Shown here piece by piece: positions 56,735-64,000 of a stretch of 64,000 bases of DNA. The notes beneath the pieces are model-generated. The model saw nothing but the letters and a program-made list of their open reading frames with translations, was not told where the DNA came from and did no database searches. This stretch comes from Lingula anatina (lineage: Eukaryota > Brachiopoda > Lingulata > Lingulida > Lingulidae), in assembly GCF_001039355.2 (NCBI RefSeq), contig NW_019774881.1, forward strand, positions 331,942-395,941, read 5' to 3'. How positions within the stretch are numbered: the stretch's first letter is position 1; every line of letters starts with the position of its first letter. The translations under genes and the position numbers were made by a program.

Positions 56735-59700
56735 GTATGAGAGGCACAGCAAGGTGGACGGGGGACGCAGGGTGCTCTAAGGGTTAGTGATTAATAGCGC
56801 CTGTGATTGGCGACAGCGTTTCCACCTGTTATTTTTGATGATGTTGGTCTCCGGTTGCAGACAGCAAGGGAACCAATTAAACTTTTCTGTATGTTGACAA
56901 AAGCGTCGCTCGGAATTCCGCAGGTCCAGAGGTTGTTGAATTCGATATCCTTTCAAACATTTGATCTGCTCAAAATGAGTTTATTTAAAACTGGTACCGA
57001 AGAGAAAAAGCGCTAAGATAATTGTACACCCACAAGATAAAAGTTAAAATTCTTGAGAATTATCGAAAACGGAAACGAAGAAAAAAATCCGTGAGTAATG
57101 TAGAAATTTAAAACAAGTTCCACCTAATGTTAGATATTAAGGAAGCTATTTTAGTAAAATTGTGATCTCAATACTCATTATTACTTTGCTTTCTTGAACC
57201 AGAAATTATTCATGATATAGAAAACGTTATAATGCTTAAACTACAAATAATCAAATAGATATGAAATAATATTTTATTAGATTGATCAACATTATTTTCG
57301 TGACGTTAGTTAAGAAGTGTCTTGGTGAGGACAGGGCGGAGAGGAGGGGGCGGAGAGGACGGGGAGGAGAGGAAGGGGGATTCGTGAATAAACCAGTCAG
57401 CAGATTTATCGAATTTGATCTTTTGATAGAAAGCAGCGACAGCGACAAAGAAAGAAACGTTGAGTTGAAAAAATTAAGTTACTCGGTCTAATGGATTTTG
57501 TAGAAAAAAAAGAGAAGGAGCAATATTGTAAATATCCCAGAAATCTTAACATGAAATAACTAGTTAAGCATTAGTTGTTCCAATTCTGCTAAAAAAACCT
57601 TTAAAAGATACATTGCATTCATTTAAGAAATAACATTTTAAATGCGGCCCTTTTGAAGATATTGAGAAGAAAATAAAAGATATGACGCTTTTTGCTTATA
57701 TCTTTTTTTTTTCAATTTCACTTACATGTAGCGTTTGATAACGAAGCCATCTTTGTGATGTGCGACTAACACATTGTAATTATTACCTGACCGACGCTGA
57801 AATGAAAAAATCTGCATTTCAAATCAACTGCTGGGGTCTTAAGGTCTTGGGATTCAATTAACCGGTCTCCCATTTTACCTAAGATTGTGATGGAATTTAC
57901 ATTTCCAGATGAAATCAGCTCCGGAGATCACAGGCTACAGATTTATTGCTGGGGTTTTGAAAAGCAATGGGGCCGTAAGTTTGGGTTGGAAACGCTCCGC
58001 ATAGAATACCGCACCGTGTAATTAGTCTGCTATCTTTTTAACATACAATAATATCCTAACGAGCTATTTAGAAATTGGTGTAGTCATAGGACCAGCATCA
58101 GTAACGCTCACTTAAAACGGGGCGGCTCGAAAAAAGAAATTTTCTGCTTCGAGTGAAAAAGTTGAATATTTGCACGAGGATATTAAGTTGGTTGCCTGGA
58201 CGGCGTCATTGCCCTAATTATAGTCGTTGTGAGTTGAGGATAATCGTTCAGAGCTTCATATCAAAATTTCTTCACGTTGTTCCCAAAAAGACGGGATTAT
58301 ATTGTATGATGAAAAGAAATAGCTTAATCGTGCAAACAGCAGCTCGGGTTGTTCCTGCTCTCAAACGCCGGATGGATATTGAAAAAATGACAAAAAGACA
58401 ATGAAAAGAAGAACGGAATATTGTCATCTTTTCAGGGGACAAAGGAGTGCTGCTTTCCATTGTTATGGTCATTGAGGAGAATAGTGCTTTTACGATTTGA
58501 ATTATTCCAAGATTTGCTGTTAGCTCATTAAAATCGTTTCAAAAATTTAAACACAGCTTTGAAGGGCTTACTGGATCTTAATAGCTAAGAAGTGATAAGA
58601 GTATACTTCAAAAGGCTGTGCAGAATTTTTTTATTGTTTGTGGATCATCCAGCTTGAGGCGGTGATATGCGAGGGAGACAATTATGATTGTGTAATAAAT
58701 GAAGTAAAACGGTGGTCATTTAGTCGACTTGGTATTTCAGATTATGAGACTTTTCGTTTTGCCATAACACCCCCCTCCCTCCAAACAGTTTTAATGCAAT
58801 CCAATTCCTTCTAATGAAATGTTATGATGTAACTCGAAAAGCAAGGTGCTACTAAACGTCAACGATCTAAAATTATCATCGAGATTTTAGAGACAATTTT
58901 GTTTTCAGTCGCATAACCTTGTCAATGACAGTGGGATTAACACCGGTTCTCATATTTATGAGGTAAATCACGTCAACCTGATACCAAAATATCCAAGTCA
59001 TGTTCATCAAAAAAATGCCGATATCCAAACATGATTTGTTAAAAAAGGCATTACAGTTGAGAACATGCTGCAAGAGTTTGCGCTCTGGAAGTTGGGTGCT
59101 TATATTATTATTTTATTTTGGAAAACTGGTGGACATCATATAAACTGATCATTTGACGCAATTTTACCTCTTTCTCAATAGATAATAAGGATTTTCCGAT
59201 TGTTCAGTCACTCAATAAGGTGTAGAATTATTTGCACAGTTTGGTTTAGTGTTAACACATTCCTTGTTTATGATAAGTTATAATGCAATGTAATGATAAT
59301 GAAATTGATTAATGATGATGTAAAATTCACATTTAAATAAAAACCGAAATTGATAGGTATACTTAATTATTAAACTAATAGTTTTTATTACGTGACTGAT
59401 TGTAAAATATGGAACAGAAAAACTAGAATTCAAATATAGTTACTTTTACTTACATATATAATACTTATTATGCCAATAAAATCATTAGTAATTAAATTAT
59501 TTTGCTATCAAAAATTCCATCTCTTTTTTTAATGTCATATAAGGAACAATTCGAAGACTCATGGCTTTTTATCAAGCCACCAAGTGCAAATCCATTCCTT
59601 GTCAATCGACAGACTAACCGCGTCTGTTTCGTCACAGGAACATTTCTCTTGGTGCAAAAATTAGAAAACGTGTTCGGAATAGATTGGAAGCGTATTAAGA

Positions 59701-59827
59701 CCGAGTACTAATCTAATCAGCAACGACAGGGTAAACCCGACAGGCGGCGAGGCGACCGGGACCAGAACAACACAGAAGATGGAAAACCGTTCCTAAGCCG
59801 AGACCCGGGAGACCTGCCTGCTCCGAG
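54130..59827. other. gene-poor region
   Basis: No exon supported by splice sites plus recognisable protein was found. Features seen: poly-T at 54630-54657, (CT)n at 56703-56735 and a purine-rich G/A tract at 57328-57379. Open frames at 56256-56585 and 58153-58404 lack support. Confidence 0.45.
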
Positions 59828-60022
59828 TCACGACGCAACTTTCTGAGCTAACTTCTTTTTGGAGTTGAACCAAAACTTCATCAATCTTCGTCCAAGGATG
59901 TTGCGGACCACCCCTGACAGATACTGAGGCCGTGTGAAGATTGGGGCGTGTGGATCCATAGTTATGGCAGCCCAGTTATGGCAGTGAGGGCAGTCCGCTT
60001 GATGTTTTTTCCTCCCTTTTTT
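59828..60022 (-). CDS. possible 64-codon terminal exon, unrecognised
   Basis: On the minus strand an acceptor (TTTCTGATTAG, ending 60023) opens a 195-bp frame that ends TGA at 59828. It encodes a basic peptide starting KKGRKKHQADCPHCHNW, with C-x2-C-x-H, and ending NSKKKLAQKVAS. The local sequence is GC-richer than its surroundings. No family is recognised. If the first ATG is used, the product would be only 43 aa (MDPHAPIFTRPQ..). Upstream exons were not identified, so it may be the end of a gene continuing to the right or chance. Confidence 0.35.
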   Translation of the reverse strand, partial: KKGRKKHQADCPHCHNWAAITMDPHAPIFTRPQYLSGVVRNILGRRLMKFWFNSKKKLAQKVAS

Positions 60023-60230
60023 CTAATCAGAAATAGTATGATTCTTCAGCTTATGAATTAGAAAACAAATAAACCAAACAATTCCCAGCAAAAATGTAAA
60101 ATATCAAGAAACTTGAGAAAACTCGCAAAAATGTAATTTTCTTGATTAATTTGGTTCGATAAATCTCATAAAAATAACGTTAATTCGTTATATATATGAA
60201 ATTGATTTTACAATTTTAAAATGATTTATT

Positions 60231-60261
<31 letters not shown>

Positions 60262-63200
60262 ACACACACACACACACACGCTTGAAGCGTCCAAAATTTC
60301 AGCCATATAGAAAGATGTTTCAAATATATTTTTCATATGAATATTCATATATACATTTTATTTGTATTTTTGATTTGCCGCATTTGATTCAAAACCATGA
60401 AGGTCAATTTTACGTGTTAATGATAGCAATACTCCACTCCCAGCAATTACAAAAATTTTGAAAATTTTGATGTATTCTTGATAATATCAAACGAAATTCT
60501 AAAAAATTAACTCTTCGCGAGCAAGATCGGAAATTTTATGTTTCAATTTAGTGGTGAAAACAGTCATGCATAACTGTAACTTGAAACAGGGTATTCTGTG
60601 CTTCATTTTTTTTAAATTTTATTGTGTCATTATGGAGAAGACTAGGGCGGTACCAGGAAACGACAAAAACCTTAAAGTACAACAGTGGCTTGGGTTAATC
60701 CACAGATTCCATTTTATCATTTACAGGGAATGTAATAAATAATTGCAAACAGCTCGACTAATGTCTGCATACAACTGTATACAATGTAATATATACAACT
60801 GTTCATATTATATTAACGCTGCTATGAAAATCGATAAATCAACTTAAGTGTAAAAAGCGAAATTTGGTTTGCTTTTGGTGTAGTCAATTTTAATTGGTGT
60901 ACCCGTATACTGTAGCTTGTATCACGCAGGATTCGGTTAAAAATATTGAAATTATTTTTGAACTGAAGTGTTAGTGCCATTTCTTTGTATCCTTCAATAC
61001 TAAAACTGTTCAGTTCCTATGTCTAGAAGAAGAAACACGGTTCCAGTTCTGTATATATGGAAATAATAGTCTTCCAGTTCATCAAGAAAACACGTGCCCT
61101 CAGGTTCCGGGAAGCAATTATCCGTGAATACATTGTTCTAACCGACATCAGACCACGATAAAACAGAAATGATATGCATCGTTTATTATCATTTTGACAT
61201 ACAGAGGAAGGAGCGGGGCATCGGGTACTGATCATATTAATGGTAGTCGTCATAATTCCAAGACTTCACGAACATTTCAGACATTTTCGCATTTATTTGA
61301 ACAAATACCTTCCTTCGACCCATACTTGCAGAGTTTTTATACATGCATTATATTTCTTTCCTATTAAAAAAAATAAAAATTTATGTGGTTTTGTTGCTGC
61401 GGTGGTGGTCCTTCTAAAGTGTGCTTTTGGTAGAATTTTACTTGCTCGTAATCAACTACGTAGATTTCAATTCTGTTAACATCAATTTGTTGGAATTTGT
61501 TCCGTTTTTCTTTCTCTTGTGTTCACTACGGTTCAAAGCCTTTTATCTCGTAAGTGGTGTCATGAGTACGGGCCACACATATTGAAAAGATAAAAGGCAC
61601 GTCGTGCACGTGTACACACGTCATATGTGAAGTAGTGAGGGGAGAAGAGATAGATAGCATGTGTTAACGACATTACTTGTTTGCTGACGCTAGTAAAAGA
61701 AAAAACAACAAGGAAAAGTAACATGAGTAGAGAGAAAGAGAGAGAGAAGGAACAGAGAAAGTAGTGATTTCATTACGGGCTTCACGATGTTCTATTTGGC
61801 TTTTGGCTTATCATGGTCATCATTAACTTCAGTATAAGTTTATTTTTACAATAAGTATGACTTATTAGGTATAATAAAACTACAATAATAACTTTAAAAT
61901 ATGATACCACAGAGATTCATATCCTGACAATTTTATAATTAATTGCTTTGTGTGACTACGTGTTGGTTGGTTTTGGTTATTCTTTCTTTTATTGCTGTAT
62001 ATAATAATAACAGAATAAGACATTATCTCACGTCACGTGGTTGTACAAGATAGCTGTATTGTTTTATTGCAGTTTTTTCCATGAGCACTTAAGTCCCTGC
62101 TAACTGTAAGTTTCTTGAGTCCACTTACATGAAAATAAGATATTTGATTTATTTTCTTCTGAGAAGTCACAAGAGAAAACGTCAACATTCAGTTTAATCA
62201 TTTAATGACGACAAAGTTTAAGAAACGATACAAGTGCACACGGACTCATGTTTACGTAATTTTGTTTAAAGTCTTGTGGAGCAAAAATCGCGAAGAAGTT
62301 TATTTGACAATGATAAATGTTTTCATTACATTTGCTTTTCAAAAAAAGTAGTTAAAGTCCATTTAGATTTACCATTCCCAGATAAGAATCAAGATATTAT
62401 TTTAAAAAAGCACAAGTTGTATCAAATATACCACGTACAAATTGGAGACAGACAGACGTAAATGTTCTTTCTACTTTTAAAGGAGTAAAAGGCGTGAGGA
62501 AGTGATTGGAAGGCGGATCGATTACAAAGCCCGCCTTAAACGTTTCCCCATTGAATCTAAAACAACACATGATCTTTCGAGTTAGCAGAAGGGCAAATGT
62601 ACTCATTAATCAATATTAACTATTATAAAATAGAGTCAGAGGGGAGTATTAGATATCCAGTCAGCTAGTGAAATGCCGCGGTACTCCGGCAGGGGAGGCG
62701 AGAAGTGGCGCCAAAGTGAGAAATCGGACGAAATGTCTGCTTGTTTTTTTTTTCTTGTCAATTTGTTCAGATTTAATGTTATTTTTTCAAACATTGGAGT
62801 CCGAGATTTTTTGTCTGTCAAAGTTTTACTTTGTTAATAGTGCCAGTCATGTGGAACGCTATGTGCCCCGGCAACGTTTTCGATTTCGAAACAAAAGGAA
62901 ACGAATAACAGAAACGTTTTTATTAAGCAAGACGTTTTCCTTTTTTCTGAAAAAAATCTGTATCCTCTTTTACCCCTCCCTTTCCTGTCGTCACTTTCTC
63001 TCTCTATTAACCCTTCTTTCTTTCTTTTTTTATAATTGAATAGGATTTTTTAAAATTGAATAGGATTTGATTGCAAATTGGCAAACATAATGCTGCAAAT
63101 AACTCACTGAGTTCCAATATGTGATTGCTTATTTTCTGTATATTTCTGATGTTCTTGTTCGAATAAACAGAAAAAATGGTTTTATGAAAGTCCGATTCTT

Positions 63201-64000
63201 AAAAAGACTATGAAACTCTACTGTCTAATTTTACTAGCCTCTATCTCTCCTGTGTTGGACATGGAATAACTGGAAATTTGATAAATCATTTTGCACGGGA
63301 CCAACCCCCAGGTTTACGGGGTCAGGCCAACTCCAGGGTCAGGGACATGGTATTTTTTCCGTCACCGGACTGTGAAACGCATGTCAACATGAACAATAGA
63401 TCGCTGTCGATAGAGAGAGAGAGAGAGAGAGGGAGATAGGGGATAGAGAACACTGTGGATAATGTATGTATACTTGAGATTCACTGATTATATAAATGAT
63501 TGAATGGTATATTTTTGAAACAATTTCGTTAGTGACATTTTATTAAACGGCAGAGATATACAGTGCTACTCGAACGCACGTAAAAATTAGGCGTACACCT
63601 TTACCCAGCTCCAATCTGGATGATTTGTAGTCTACAAAGACAATTGCCGATAAAATGAGTTGCGTAATAACACACATTGACGCTTCAGATGGAGAGGTTT
63701 TTCTCCTTGCAAAGTTTCCTATAGGATTTGTTCAGTGTCTACCATCAGCCAATTGTTTGTTCTACTTAAATATATTTTTATATCAGTATAAATATTACTC
63801 CGTCTTATGATAGTTACAGAATTAGGTATGTATTTGTGTCTAGTAATCGTTTAATCAAGATCGTTGCCAGTATCAAAGAATTACTACACATACGTTTAGA
63901 TAAACAATCTGTTGTGGAAAATAGCGTTTTGACATTTTTTTTCCTCAATATTTTGTTATACTGCAGGGTATATTCCTTATTCATTGAAACGTATGCATCT
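60023..64000. other. gene-poor right end
   Basis: Contains an (AC)n microsatellite at 60232-60279 and (GA)n at 63413-63431. A single CCTATAGGA unit is at 63718-63726. A 61-codon minus-strand frame at 62636-62821 has no splice or homology support. Nothing else recognised. Confidence 0.45.

Noticed and set aside
59720-59820. GC-rich patch suspected to be rRNA
   Set aside because: No recognisable conserved rRNA core; more likely the 3' UTR of the possible exon at 59828 or plain GC-rich DNA.
61057-61161. 34-codon plus-strand ORF (MEIIVFQFIKK...)
   Set aside because: Too short, with no supporting splice or homology evidence.
62636-62821. 61-codon minus-strand ORF (SLWRHFSPPLPEY...)
   Set aside because: Looks partly coding-like, but no splice partners or family could be seen, so not called.

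Overview
This is animal nuclear DNA. Genes are split by GT-AG introns, the sequence is AT-rich, and about half of it is transposon or satellite debris. Microsatellites, inverted-repeat MITEs, an intronless TRIM-NHL gene, a LINE reverse transcriptase remnant, a BEL/Pao gag-protease remnant and polymerase III tRNA-Gly genes are all present. The gene style (membrane proteins with chitin-binding domains and long tyrosine tails, TRIM-NHL genes) suggests a marine lophotrochozoan, most likely a mollusc; this is inference. There is one ambiguous base, at 3921.

Layout. 1-8.3 kb is repeats: an inverted-repeat MITE, a 3.9-kb block bounded by 17-bp inverted repeats and filled with a palindromic satellite, a LINE remnant, and a 1,059-bp element with perfect 35-bp inverted repeats. 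One possible plus-strand exon lies at 372-504. 8.4-10.3 kb is an intronless RING/B-box/NHL (TRIM) gene on the minus strand. 11.4-14.4 kb holds the last five exons of an unrecognised plus-strand gene. Three of its exon-intron junctions are tandemly duplicated, and a TIR element sits in one of its introns.

15.6-40.6 kb is the most striking region: three minus-strand genes in tandem for single-pass membrane proteins. All end with the same exon plan and intron phases: ectodomain exon (phase 1 to 1), transmembrane exon (1 to 2), small juxtamembrane exon (2 to 0), large tyrosine-rich tail exon. Genes 1 and 3 carry a chitin-binding type-2 (peritrophin-A) domain and a Thr/Ser-rich stalk. The third has a complete model including signal peptide (449 aa) and a textbook ITAM, YEEI-x8-YDTI. 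They look like receptors that could couple a glycan-binding ectodomain to SH2-domain signalling. Three identical tRNA-Gly(UCC) genes and a decayed fourth copy are interspersed.

44.2-46.7 kb has a head-to-head pair, DTD2 (tRNA proofreading deacylase, minus) and COA4 (mitochondrial twin CX9C protein, plus), sharing a 193-bp intergenic promoter region. 49.6-54.1 kb is a five-exon minus-strand gene for a GPR180/TMEM145-like seven-transmembrane protein (526 aa). 54.1-64 kb has no recognisable gene except a possible 64-codon terminal exon at 59.8-60.0 kb.

Exon models were assembled by eye from reading frames, splice consensus and phase agreement. No transcript or homology search was available.
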